Of a stretch of DNA of 64,000 nt, positions 17,569 to 25,483 are shown in pieces. How positions within the stretch are numbered: the first letter of the stretch is position 1; each line of letters starts with the position of its first letter. The notes below the pieces were generated by a model. That model saw nothing but the letters and a program-made list of their open reading frames with translations, searched no databases and was not told where the DNA came from. Origin of the DNA: Sporosarcina globispora (lineage in GTDB: Bacteria; Bacillota; Bacilli; Bacillales; Cytobacillaceae); the NCBI RefSeq assembly GCF_001274725.1, contig NZ_LGUF01000007.1:3610263-3674262 (forward strand). The letters run 5' to 3'. Position numbers and translations under genes: made by a program.

Positions 17569-18418
17569 TCAGAAATGGAAAAAATATTGGCAAGTTCTCA
17601 CATCTAATAATATCGGCTTGTTTGGTTTAATTCTTTTAATGATCTTTTTGTTGATTGCCATTTTAGCGCCATTCCTTGCTCCATTTGATCCAACTGATCG
17701 TGTTGGAGCTCCTTTTACGAAACCGAATAGCCAATTTTTGCTGGGAACCAATGATGTCGGACAGGATATTTTAAGCGAATTGCTCTATGGAACCAGGATT
17801 TCTTTATTAATTGGAGTTATTGCTGCTTTTATTTCCATTCTCCTTGGCTGTCTGGTCGGAATCGTTTCAGGTTACTACGGCGGCAAAGTAGATGCATTAT
17901 TAATGAGATTAGTTGACTTAGTGCTTGTTATCCCTTTTCTTCCTTTAATGATTTTGCTGGCAGCTTTTATTGGCCCAAGTTTTTGGAACATCGTCCTCGT
18001 TATTAGCCTAATTTCATGGGCGAGTCCAGCAAGAGTAATAAGGTCTCAGGTATTAACACTGAAAACAAAAGGATATGTGGAGGCTGCAAAGTCAATCGGC
18101 ACCAACATTTCAGTGGTCTTAAGCCGTCATATTCTGCCGGGAGTTATTCCGATAGCTCTTTCCCAGTTTGTTTTAGCGGCAAGCCATTCAATTTTAATCG
18201 AAGCATCATTAAGCTTTTTGGGGCTAGGGGATCCGTTTACAAAAAGCTGGGGGACTATTTTATATTATGCTCAAGCCAGAGGCGCGTTCTTAACAGATGC
18301 TTGGATTTGGTGGGTACTTCCTCCAGGATTATTAATAACAACATTGGTCATTGGATTCGCCTTTACTGGATATTCACTCGAAGAAATCCTGAATCCCCGA
18401 TTGAGAAAGGAGCGATAG
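17561..18418 (+). CDS. Peptide/oligosaccharide ABC permease, DppC/OppC type
   Basis: 285 residues from ATG 17561, preceded by AAGGTGGGAAG and sharing ATGGGTAA with the end of the previous gene. N-terminal OppC-type segment (NNIGLFGLILLMIFLLIAILAPFLAPFDPTD), the LLGTNDVGQDILSELLYGTRISL motif and the EAA loop (YVEAAKSIGTNISVVLSRHILPGVIP) are all present. Six transmembrane helices. Partner of the DppB-type protein; three bases separate it from the first ATPase gene. Confidence 0.9.
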   Translation: MGNQKWKKYWQVLTSNNIGLFGLILLMIFLLIAILAPFLAPFDPTDRVGAPFTKPNSQFLLGTNDVGQDILSELLYGTRISLLIGVIAAFISILLGCLVGIVSGYYGGKVDALLMRLVDLVLVIPFLPLMILLAAFIGPSFWNIVLVISLISWASPARVIRSQVLTLKTKGYVEAAKSIGTNISVVLSRHILPGVIPIALSQFVLAASHSILIEASLSFLGLGDPFTKSWGTILYYAQARGAFLTDAWIWWVLPPGLLITTLVIGFAFTGYSLEEILNPRLRKER

Positions 18419-18421
18419 TTC

Positions 18422-19393
18422 ATGAACACTGTGTTGTCAGTAGAAAACCTCTCAACCTACTTTAAAACGGATAAAGGCATTGCAAAGGCAGTAGAGAATG
18501 TTTCTTTTTCACTCAATAAGGGGGAAATGCTTGGTTTAATAGGAGAGTCAGGATGTGGGAAAACAACAGTTGCCCAATCCATTTTAAGGTTAATAGAATA
18601 TCCTGGAAAAGTGGTTTCGGGACGTGTCTTATTAAATGGAAGAGATCTCATAAAGGCTTCTGATAAAGACCTTGCTTCCATGAGATGGAAAGAGATTTCG
18701 GTTATTCCCCAAAGTGCAATGAACGCTTTAAATCCTATTTTCACAATAGGGGATCAAATTATGGAATCCATTTTGATTCACGAAAATGTGAGCAAGCGGG
18801 AAGCGCTAAAGCGCACAAAGACCCTTCTCGAATTAGTTGGCATTGATGGTGAGCGGTGGAGAAGCTATCCTCATGAATTCAGCGGAGGGATGAAACAAAG
18901 GGTTGCCATTGCTATGGCATTGGCATGTAATCCAAAATTGGTAATATCTGATGAATCCACAACGGGACTGGATGTTTTAACGCAAGCTCAGGTAATCGCC
19001 TTAATCAAAAATCTTCAGAAGAAAATGGACTTGTCTGTCATCCTGATCTCTCATGATTTACCGATGGTTACAGCCATATGCGATAAAATAGCCATTATGT
19101 ATGCAGGGAATATCGTAGAATGGGCCCCCACAGAGGATATTTTAAAAAATGCCAGACATCCATACTCACAAGCACTTTTAAACGCTTCACCTGATTTAGG
19201 CAATCCGGAAAAGGAAGTCGTGTCTATACCAGGAAGTGTCCCAAATTTAGTGAATTTTCCTAATTCCTGCCGTTTTCATACAAGATGCCCACTTGCCTTT
19301 GATAAATGCCGGCAGGAAAATCCGGAATTTAAAGAAGTTAGAAACGGACATTATACAGCTTGCTTTTTAGAGGGGGTAGGAAACCATGGATAA
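18422..19393 (+). CDS. ABC transporter ATPase, OppD/DppD type
   Basis: 323 residues. Walker A GESGCGKTT, Q-loop VIPQSAMNALNP, signature FSGGMKQR, Walker B LVISDESTTGLD (Ser-Thr after Glu instead of the usual Pro-Thr) and H-loop LISHDLP. The C-terminal oligopeptide-transporter domain has the cysteine cluster CRFHTRCPLAFDKC, known in this family to hold an Fe-S cluster. Overlaps the next ATPase gene by 8 bases. Confidence 0.9.
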   Translation: MNTVLSVENLSTYFKTDKGIAKAVENVSFSLNKGEMLGLIGESGCGKTTVAQSILRLIEYPGKVVSGRVLLNGRDLIKASDKDLASMRWKEISVIPQSAMNALNPIFTIGDQIMESILIHENVSKREALKRTKTLLELVGIDGERWRSYPHEFSGGMKQRVAIAMALACNPKLVISDESTTGLDVLTQAQVIALIKNLQKKMDLSVILISHDLPMVTAICDKIAIMYAGNIVEWAPTEDILKNARHPYSQALLNASPDLGNPEKEVVSIPGSVPNLVNFPNSCRFHTRCPLAFDKCRQENPEFKEVRNGHYTACFLEGVGNHG

Positions 19394-20390
19394 AAGCAAC
19401 CTTTTAAATGTGAGCAATTTGAAAAAAACCTTCATTAAAAAGTCTGGAACTTTTTTAAAAAGAAAGAAAACCGAGGTATATGCTGTAAATAATATCAATT
19501 TAGAAGTCAAGAAAGGAGAAATCCTCGGAATTATTGGTGAAAGCGGCTGCGGAAAAACGACCACCGCCCGAATGATTATGCGCCTGATGAAAGAAACCGA
19601 AGGAGAAATAAGTTTTGAGGGTGTCAACCTTTGTAATTTAAAAGATTCAGAGACTAACAAAATCAGAAAAAAAATGCAGATGATATTTCAAGATCCTTAC
19701 GATACGTTAAACCCTGGCATGAGAATCCTAGACATATTAATGGAACCGATCAACGCTCATGAAAAGAATTTGCCCTATCAAGCTAAATATCAAAGGGTGG
19801 TAGAGGCGATAGAAGCTATTGAGCTGCGACCTGCAGAAGATTTTATCCATCGATACCCGCATCAATTAAGCGGAGGGCAAAGACAAAGAATAGCCATTGC
19901 CAGAGCAATCATTTTAAAACCATCATTTATCGCTGCAGATGAGCCTACGTCCATGCTTGATGTATCAGTAAGAGCAGGAATTCTTAATCTGCTGCTGGAT
20001 TTAAGAAAGAAAATGGGACTTACCATGATGTTTATTACTCATGACTTATCTACGGCGAGTTATATGTGTGATCGAATTGCCGTTATGTATCAAGGAAAAA
20101 TAGTAGAAATTGGACCTACGAAAAAAATTATTCACAAGCCATCACATCCCTACACGAAAGCACTCGTTGCAGTGGTAAAAGACTTAAACCATTTTATTAA
20201 GAATAGGGAGAAGTTGATCCTTGATGGGGAGGTCGATTCCACAAAAGAGGAAAAAGGATGTCCCTTTGTCTCGAGATGTCCTCATAAGGAAGATATTTGT
20301 CATTCACAGGTGCCTAATTTGGAAGCGATAGACAACGGGCATTCAGTCTCTTGCCATTGTCATACAGAATTATTGGAAAGGACTTCATAG
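19386..20390 (+). CDS. ABC transporter ATPase, OppF/DppF type
   Basis: 334 residues. Walker A GESGCGKTT, Q-loop MIFQDPYDTLNPGMR, signature LSGGQRQR, Walker B FIAADEPTSMLD, H-loop FITHDL, then the C-terminal domain with CPFVSRCPHKEDIC. Forms the ATPase heterodimer with the preceding protein. Start overlaps the upstream gene; GAGGGGGTAGGAAACC precedes the ATG. Completes a full SBP-B-C-D-F importer. Confidence 0.9.
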   Translation: MDKSNLLNVSNLKKTFIKKSGTFLKRKKTEVYAVNNINLEVKKGEILGIIGESGCGKTTTARMIMRLMKETEGEISFEGVNLCNLKDSETNKIRKKMQMIFQDPYDTLNPGMRILDILMEPINAHEKNLPYQAKYQRVVEAIEAIELRPAEDFIHRYPHQLSGGQRQRIAIARAIILKPSFIAADEPTSMLDVSVRAGILNLLLDLRKKMGLTMMFITHDLSTASYMCDRIAVMYQGKIVEIGPTKKIIHKPSHPYTKALVAVVKDLNHFIKNREKLILDGEVDSTKEEKGCPFVSRCPHKEDICHSQVPNLEAIDNGHSVSCHCHTELLERTS

Positions 20391-20405
20391 AAAGGAAGAA
20401 ACATA

Positions 20406-21035
20406 ATGGAAAATCACAGGAAAAAGGTGAAAATAGCTGTAAATGGAGGAATCAATTTTGGTGCAAAACTAACGGCCAAACAGCTGCTTGTTATTGCGAA
20501 ATATATGGAGGATCAGGATGAGCTTGAGTTAACTACTTTTCAGCAGCTCTATATTGACGTTTTTGAAGACCAGAAAGACGAGATTATTTCAGAATTTGAA
20601 CAGGCGGGACTCCGTTGTTATCCTGTGGGAAGTTTTGTAAAAAGCTTACGGACATGCAATTTCTGCAAAGGAGCAGAAGAAGAAGGAATGCCAGTAGCAA
20701 AAGAATTGAATGAGCGAATAGCTGGTACTCCAGTCCCATTCACATTAAAGCCCGCTTATACCGGCTGTCCTGTCGGCTGCGGTGAACCACTAGTCAATGA
20801 TATAGGTATTATGAAGGTAAAGGATCATTATGATTTATATATTGGAGGAAAAGCGAAAGGAAAAGTTGCAGAATCGGGGATTCTTTTAATGAAGAAGCTT
20901 GAACCAGAAGTTTTATATACAGCGGTTGAAAAGATCATTGTATTTTATCAGAAGCATGCGAAGAAAAGAGAAGCATTTCATAAATTTGTTAACAGAATTG
21001 GCAAAGAGACGATATTAAAGGAAATTAATATTTAA
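20406..21035 (+). CDS. Small nitrite/sulfite reductase-like protein (siroheme/4Fe-4S type)
   Basis: 209 residues, much shorter than the usual 500-plus. It opens KVKIAVNGGINFGAKLTAKQLLVIAKYM, the ferredoxin-like half domain of the family, followed by a single Cys-cluster half: RTCNFCKG (C84, C87) and TGCPVGCGEP (C121, C125). The first pair is Cx2C rather than the usual wider spacing; the second fits Cx3C. It may be a one-repeat redox protein. Fifteen bases downstream of the ATPase gene with an AAAGGAAG site, so probably the last gene of the importer operon. A role in reducing an imported sulfur compound is speculative. Confidence 0.75.
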   Translation: MENHRKKVKIAVNGGINFGAKLTAKQLLVIAKYMEDQDELELTTFQQLYIDVFEDQKDEIISEFEQAGLRCYPVGSFVKSLRTCNFCKGAEEEGMPVAKELNERIAGTPVPFTLKPAYTGCPVGCGEPLVNDIGIMKVKDHYDLYIGGKAKGKVAESGILLMKKLEPEVLYTAVEKIIVFYQKHAKKREAFHKFVNRIGKETILKEINI

Positions 21036-21090
21036 GCTTAAAATGCCGTTTGCGTTCACAATAATAACATATTTTTCAAAAAAATATATT

Positions 21091-21112
21091 TATCCCTATT
21101 CACATAGGATAC
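21091..21112. promoter_or_regulatory. Imperfect palindrome upstream of csoR, possible operator
   Basis: TATCCCTAT-TCAC-ATAGGATA, followed by CAGGGGTAT. Located about 40 bases before the csoR start, where a CsoR autoregulatory site would be expected. The match to known CsoR sites is partial. Confidence 0.4.
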
Positions 21113-21150
21113 AGGGGTATTATATATTAAATCTGCAAGGGGGAAGCTAA

Positions 21151-21498
21151 GTGCAATCTGAAATAAAAACAAGTGCATTATTAATCGAAGAAGAGAGCTG
21201 TTGCGCTCAAGAAAGTGAAAGAAGGAGTCACCACTCGGATAAAGTGAAAAACAATCTTGTGGCTCGATTAAACCGAATAGAAGGGCAAATCCGCGGAATT
21301 AAAGGTTTAATTGAACGAGACACTTATTGTGATGATGTCATTACACAGATATCGGCAACTCAATCTGCGTTAAACAGCGTGGCAAAAATTCTATTAGAGG
21401 GGCATTTGAAGGGATGCGTAGTGGACCGCCTTCAACAAGGGGATCTGGATGTATTAGATGAGGTTCTTGTTACTGTCCATAAGTTAATGAAAAAATAA
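21151..21498 (+). CDS. csoR: Copper-sensing repressor CsoR
   Basis: 115 residues from GTG with AAGGGGGAAG upstream. All-helical DUF156 family, with NRIEGQIRGIKGLIERDTYC and the Cys-His-Cys copper(I) ligands at C60, H85 and C89. A 30-residue N-terminal extension contains CC and HH pairs (ESCCAQ, SHHSD), which might tune metal binding. Known members repress copZA until Cu(I) binds. copZ follows 15 bases downstream, as expected. Confidence 0.88.
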   Translation: MQSEIKTSALLIEEESCCAQESERRSHHSDKVKNNLVARLNRIEGQIRGIKGLIERDTYCDDVITQISATQSALNSVAKILLEGHLKGCVVDRLQQGDLDVLDEVLVTVHKLMKK

Positions 21499-21513
21499 GG
21501 GGGGCTGTTAATA

Positions 21514-21720
21514 ATGGAAAAGATTACATTAATAGTAGAAGGAATGTCATGCGGACATTGCGTCAAAGCAATTGAAGGCAGTGTAGGAGAATTACCTGGT
21601 GTTTCGAATGTTAAAGTTCATCTTGAAATCGGAAAAGTTGATGTTGAATATAACTCACCAGATGTTTCCCTGGATAAAATAAAGGAAACAATTGATGATC
21701 AAGGTTATGATGTAAATTAA
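21514..21720 (+). CDS. copZ: Copper chaperone CopZ
   Basis: 68-residue heavy-metal-associated domain with the metal motif GMSCGHC (C13, C16) and the ferredoxin-like pattern through DQGYDVN. Binds Cu(I) in the cytosol and hands it to a copper ATPase and to CsoR. GGGGGGC precedes the ATG. No copA gene follows in this window, which is unusual; only a 14-codon stub with a strong ribosome binding site is present downstream. Confidence 0.93.
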   Translation: MEKITLIVEGMSCGHCVKAIEGSVGELPGVSNVKVHLEIGKVDVEYNSPDVSLDKIKETIDDQGYDVN

Positions 21721-21769
21721 ATCAGAAGCAGGGTGTGCAAATGCGGCACCCTTTCTTTGTCAAAAAAAT

Positions 21770-21786
21770 ATACCCATAATGGGTAT
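21770..21786. promoter_or_regulatory. Perfect palindrome, probable CsoR-type operator
   Basis: ATACCCAT-A-ATGGGTAT, an exact inverted repeat of the form seen at CsoR-regulated copper promoters. It stands about 65 bases before a short frame with a strong ribosome binding site (21851) and 50 bases after copZ. Confidence 0.6.
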
Positions 21787-21850
21787 GTAGTAATTCAATT
21801 CAGATTAAATTAAATTTATACTCATTTCAAGCTAAAAAGGAGGAGAAGAT

Positions 21851-21895
21851 ATGGCAGAGAATACAATATCCAGGACGCAAGGTATAGTATTTTGA
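21851..21895 (+). pseudogene. 14-codon stub of a lost gene, or a leader peptide
   Basis: AAGGAGGAGAAGAT leads to ATG and the short frame MAENTISRTQGIVF, then a stop. A CsoR-like palindrome lies upstream. No continuation in any frame was recognised, so it is probably the 5' stump of a deleted metal-regulated gene; a true leader peptide is the alternative. Confidence 0.4.
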
Positions 21896-21962
21896 TCATT
21901 CTGATTATAATTATTATAAGCTAAGCAAATTGCAACATAAAAATGCAGAATCCCCTCTACGT

Positions 21963-23399
21963 TTAAGAGAGAAATCTTCCTTTTTTATTTTTCTTTAAAA
22001 GGTAATAATGACCTTGTGATTCGAGCAATTTTTCTTCTTCCATAATCAATCGACGGAATAAGTAGCGATACCTCCAAGATAAGAATAAGGCACGTACAAA
22101 GATGTCAAATGCAATAGCAAACCATATCCCAGCTATCCCCATCTGTAAATGTATACCCAATAGATAAATTCCGATAATCCTTATTAACCACATGCCTATG
22201 GCAGTACTGTACATAGGACTTTTTGTATCACCAGTTGCTTGTAGTGCCCCCGTTAATACAAGCCCTATTGCCAATGCTGGCTGTGCAAAAGCATCAATTC
22301 GCAAAGCAATGGTGACCATATGAATTGCTTCTGGATCGCTGGTAAACCAGGCTGCCATCCAGGGTGCATAAAAAAACATGATAGCCCCAACTATACTCAT
22401 AAATATAACTGCAATTCCTGTTGTAAGGAGTCCATAATGAAAAGCTTCAGTGGATTTACCTGCACCAATATACTGACCAACCAAGGTTGTTGCTGCTATG
22501 GCTAACCCATAACCGGGCATATAAGAAAACGTTTCAATATTACCGGCAATTGAATGGGCAGCGAAAGTCTCCGTTCCTATATAGACGATCAAGCCGAAAT
22601 AAAGGACTTGACCAAGTCTCATAATCAATCTTTCTATGGCTGCTGGTGTAGACAGCTTCAAAATAGATGCTATTAGTGACCTCGAGTCGATGGGATCAAA
22701 TAAAGAGAAGGAGACACTTGATTTTCGAATATAGTAATAGAGTGCAAATGTACCAAGGATTCTTACGATAACAGTAGCCCAAGCAGCACCAGCAACCCCC
22801 CATCCTAACCAGCTTCCAAATCCGAAAATCAACACATAATCAAGTCCGATATGCAAAATATTCATCCACCAGCTTACGTTCATTGGTGTTTTGGTATCCC
22901 CAGACGCTCTTAATATACTTCCAAAAATAAGCATTAAAGAAATGAACACCGATGGAACCCCAACGATTCGTAAATATACTGCTCCCTCTGTAATCACTTG
23001 AGGCTCAGCACCCATAAGAAGAAGTAACCACTCTGAGAAAAATAAGGTTATCAGCCCAAAAATAATTCCGGCCATTAAGGCAAGCAACGTAGATTGTTTC
23101 GCTATTGCTTTTGCCTCGTCAATTTTATTTGCACCTATACTACGAGCGATTAAGGATGAAGCCCCAACTCCAATGGCCATAAAGATTGCCATGTAAACAG
23201 CTAATACCGCATTCGCAATTCCAACAGCTGTTACTTCTACTAGCCCAAGCTTTGCAACAAAAAGTGTATCCACAAAGCCAACAACTGTTTGTAAGGTGTT
23301 TTCAATCATTGATGGAATTGCCAAAAGAAGGATAGTAAACACTTTTCCCTTCGTTGTTCTGGTCTCTACAAGTGTTCCAGAAGACATGGATAATCCCAT
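21963..23399 (-). CDS. MATE family efflux transporter
   Basis: 478 residues, twelve membrane segments in two similar halves. MATE features include PSMIENTLQTVVGFVDTLFVAKLG near the start, the mirrored segment at about residue 255 (TPAAIERLIMRLGQVLYFGLIVYIG) and GALQATGDTKSP/RASGDTKTP loops in both halves. Exports organic cations or toxins in exchange for Na+ or H+. Its first ATG is 2 bases behind the stop of the CsoR-family gene; an ATG four codons in has a better spaced AAGGATGGG site. Co-transcription with a metal sensor suggests induction by a metal or reactive sulfur species. Confidence 0.92.
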   Translation of the reverse strand: MGLSMSSGTLVETRTTKGKVFTILLLAIPSMIENTLQTVVGFVDTLFVAKLGLVEVTAVGIANAVLAVYMAIFMAIGVGASSLIARSIGANKIDEAKAIAKQSTLLALMAGIIFGLITLFFSEWLLLLMGAEPQVITEGAVYLRIVGVPSVFISLMLIFGSILRASGDTKTPMNVSWWMNILHIGLDYVLIFGFGSWLGWGVAGAAWATVIVRILGTFALYYYIRKSSVSFSLFDPIDSRSLIASILKLSTPAAIERLIMRLGQVLYFGLIVYIGTETFAAHSIAGNIETFSYMPGYGLAIAATTLVGQYIGAGKSTEAFHYGLLTTGIAVIFMSIVGAIMFFYAPWMAAWFTSDPEAIHMVTIALRIDAFAQPALAIGLVLTGALQATGDTKSPMYSTAIGMWLIRIIGIYLLGIHLQMGIAGIWFAIAFDIFVRALFLSWRYRYLFRRLIMEEEKLLESQGHYYLLKKNKKGRFLS

Positions 23400-23401
23400 C
23401 C

Positions 23402-23683
23402 TTAGCGAATAAAATTTTCTAATGCCTTTTTTAAATCCTCAAGAACTTTTTCTTCATTCCCTTCATGGACTGCATTGACTAAACATCCTTCCATATGGTC
23501 AGAAAAAATAACCTTTGCAGTGCTATCCAGTGCTTTTCTTACAGCTGCAATCTGAAGTAAAATATCGGGGCAATCCCTTCCGTTCTGTGCCATTTCTTTT
23601 ATAGATCGTACATGACCTTCAATTCGAGCAAGACGATTAATGACTTGTTTTCGATGTTTATGATCGTGCGTATGTTCACTCAT
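23402..23683 (-). CDS. CsoR/RcnR/FrmR family metal-sensing repressor
   Basis: 93 residues. Starts with a His-rich tail (MSEHTHDHKH), then VINRLARIEGHVRSIKEMAQNGRDC, with a Cys-His-Cys set at C38, H63 and C67 as in copper-type CsoR. Second DUF156 gene in 2.3 kb, clearly distinct from csoR at 21151. Heads a two-gene unit with the MATE pump. A GC-core palindrome lies inside its own promoter spacer, so autoregulation is very likely. The inducing metal is not certain. Confidence 0.88.
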   Translation of the reverse strand: MSEHTHDHKHRKQVINRLARIEGHVRSIKEMAQNGRDCPDILLQIAAVRKALDSTAKVIFSDHMEGCLVNAVHEGNEEKVLEDLKKALENFIR

Positions 23684-23703
23684 TTTAATTCCCCCTCACA
23701 CTA

Positions 23704-23733
23704 AGTATATCCCCCCCGGGGGGATATATACAA
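23704..23733 (-). promoter_or_regulatory. Promoter with CsoR-type operator for the csoR-like/MATE unit
   Basis: On the minus strand, -35 TTGTAT (23733-23728), 18-base spacer and -10 TATACT (23709-23704). The spacer is almost entirely the palindrome TATATCCCCCC-C-GGGGGGATATA (centre 23717), the G/C-tract-flanked-by-AT form bound by CsoR-family proteins. GAGGGGGAATTAAA precedes the ATG. Confidence 0.78.
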
Positions 23734-23898
23734 GATAATTTTATACAGATCCTAAGTTAACGTTCAGAAAATAAGGATCAGGTTGAATGCCTAGAAAGCA
23801 GCATCCAAATCTACATGGGGGGATAATTCGTGCATACATCATAATTTCTGCACATTTTGTAGGTATGATAATCTAAATTGCTAAAGGAGGAGATTTTT

Positions 23899-24510
23899 TT
23901 GTTCAAAAAAGATTTAAGAAAATCAATGTTATTTGTATTGCTTACAGCTCTTTTATTACTATTAGGAGCCTGTTCAAATGCAAATGAAGAAAACACGGAA
24001 AATAGTGAAAGTACCGATACTGAGAATACAGAAGAGACGAAAGATAATATGGAAGGCATGGATCATAGTAATATGGATATGTCCGGATCGGGTGAAATTC
24101 CTGAAGATTTAGAAGAAGCAGCTTCACCAACTTATGAAGTTGGAAGCAAAGCGATTATTGAATCTGATCATATGCCTGGTATGAATGGCGCTGAGGCAAC
24201 TATTGCAGGTGCATATGATACTACTGTTTATACTATCTCATATACTCCGACAACTGGAGGAGAAAGAGTGGAAGATCATAAATGGGTGATTCATGAAGAG
24301 TTAGAAGGAGCTGGAGAAGAACCGTTTAAACCTGGAGAAGAAGTTACTGTAAATGCAGAACATATGGAAGGCATGGATGGTGCAACGGCAGAAGTTGATT
24401 CAGCTGAACAAACAATTGTATACATGGTTGACTTTACTACCACAACCGACAGCAAAGAAGTGAAAAATCATAAATGGGTAACAGAAAGTGAGCTATCCCC
24501 AGCTGAATAG
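23899..24510 (+). CDS. ydhK: YdhK-like lipoprotein with two DUF1541 repeats
   Basis: 203 residues from TTG 23899, chosen because AAAGGAGGAG ends 8-9 bases upstream; an in-frame TTG at 23878 precedes the site. Lipobox LLGAC gives an extracellular lipoprotein. After an acidic Asn/Glu/Thr linker and a Met/His-rich GMDHSNMDMSGSGE come two DUF1541 repeats (YEVGSKAIIESDHMPGMNGAEA and the second with AEHMEGMDGATA). Met/His richness and the copper-gene neighbours suggest metal binding at the surface, but this is not proven for the family. Confidence 0.85.
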   Translation: MFKKDLRKSMLFVLLTALLLLLGACSNANEENTENSESTDTENTEETKDNMEGMDHSNMDMSGSGEIPEDLEEAASPTYEVGSKAIIESDHMPGMNGAEATIAGAYDTTVYTISYTPTTGGERVEDHKWVIHEELEGAGEEPFKPGEEVTVNAEHMEGMDGATAEVDSAEQTIVYMVDFTTTTDSKEVKNHKWVTESELSPAE

Positions 24511-24540
24511 TTTATAGAATGAAAGAGTGATGAAAAATAG

Positions 24541-24573
24541 AAAGTCGATTCCTTAACATAGGAATCGACTTTT
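24541..24573 (+). terminator. Terminator of the ydhK-like gene
   Basis: Twelve-base perfect stem AAAGTCGATTCC/GGAATCGACTTT with short T tract. Confidence 0.85.
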
Positions 24574-24619
24574 GTTATGAAAGGGTTGATTGAATGCTAA
24601 ATCGAAATAGGCTGCAAAA

Positions 24620-24913
24620 TTATGCCTTTCCTGTCCATTTATATCCAACACCCCAAACGGTTAGTAAATAATCATCCGCGGGAAATCCTGCTTTTCTAAG
24701 CTTTTCCCGTATGCTTCTAACATGAGACAATCGTACGGTCTTCAATCGAGTCGCCATATCCCCAAATCGATTCAATTAAGTAATCTCTAGAGAAAACCTT
24801 ATTTCTGTTACTTATTAATAACTGTACCATCACAAATTCTTTAGGTGTCAGCAAAATCTCTTTATCATTAAATTCATCGTCTTTATTCATGAAAACCTCA
24901 GATTGTTGAATAA
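24620..24913 (-). pseudogene. Remnant of an OmpR-family response regulator (DNA-binding domain)
   Basis: Minus-strand frames give LTPKEFVMVQLLISNRNKVF, SRDYLIESIWGYGDSIEDRT and, after a one-base frameshift near 24735, SHVRSIREKLRKAGFPADDY to GVGYKWTGKA. This is the winged-helix output domain of an OmpR/PhoB regulator. The receiver domain is absent. Confidence 0.8.
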
Positions 24914-24982
24914 ACTTAATAAAGTGACAGACAATTCCGCAACATGTAATAATTAAATAAAATATCGAGGGGTGAATTTCTC

Positions 24983-25321
24983 TTGGAAGTCATCAAAATG
25001 GGCAACCTGGCTTTGCGTTTCATTCTCGAACTCTGTCCTCTAGCTGCTCTAGGCTACTGGGGTTTCAGAACAGGAAACGGATGGATACTAAAAATCTTTT
25101 TGGGCTTTGGCGCTCCTTTGCTTGCAGCTGTAGTATGGGGATCGTTTGTTTCGCCGAAGGCGACCTATGAAATCGGCCAATTTGGGCGACTTATTATTGA
25201 GGCTGTGGTGTTTGGCTCAGCTTCATTGGCATTATATGCCTCTGGGCATACAAGACTCTGCCTGATTTTCATTGCAGCAGCAGTGATTAGCCGGACCTTA
25301 CTTTTCATATTTAAGTCTTAG
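24983..25321 (+). CDS. YrdB family membrane protein (DUF2568)
   Basis: 112 residues, four predicted membrane helices. LALRFILELCPLAALGYWGF at the start and LLAAVVWGSFVSPKA in the middle are the DUF2568 hallmarks. TTG start with GAGGGGTGA eight bases upstream. Single gene; function unknown. Confidence 0.85.
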   Translation: MEVIKMGNLALRFILELCPLAALGYWGFRTGNGWILKIFLGFGAPLLAAVVWGSFVSPKATYEIGQFGRLIIEAVVFGSASLALYASGHTRLCLIFIAAAVISRTLLFIFKS

Positions 25322-25483
25322 CCACCTCTTTAAATGTTGTTTTGAAGGTTTATTACAATCCAGTATTAATTTAAACAGGATTTTTCACTTGTAAAACTCC
25401 AGTATGCTACTCCACTAAAGGGCCAGATTGTTGAAGAACATTTTTAATGAAATGGAGATTAATGTTTAAAATATCATGGGAAT

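Noticed and set aside
18016..18465. Plus-strand frame of 149 codons across the DppC and OppD genes
   Set aside because: It overlaps two well-supported genes in another frame and encodes no recognisable domain.
20396..21035. A complete sulfite reductase
   Set aside because: Only one half domain of about 200 residues is present; a full enzyme needs two halves and over 500 residues.
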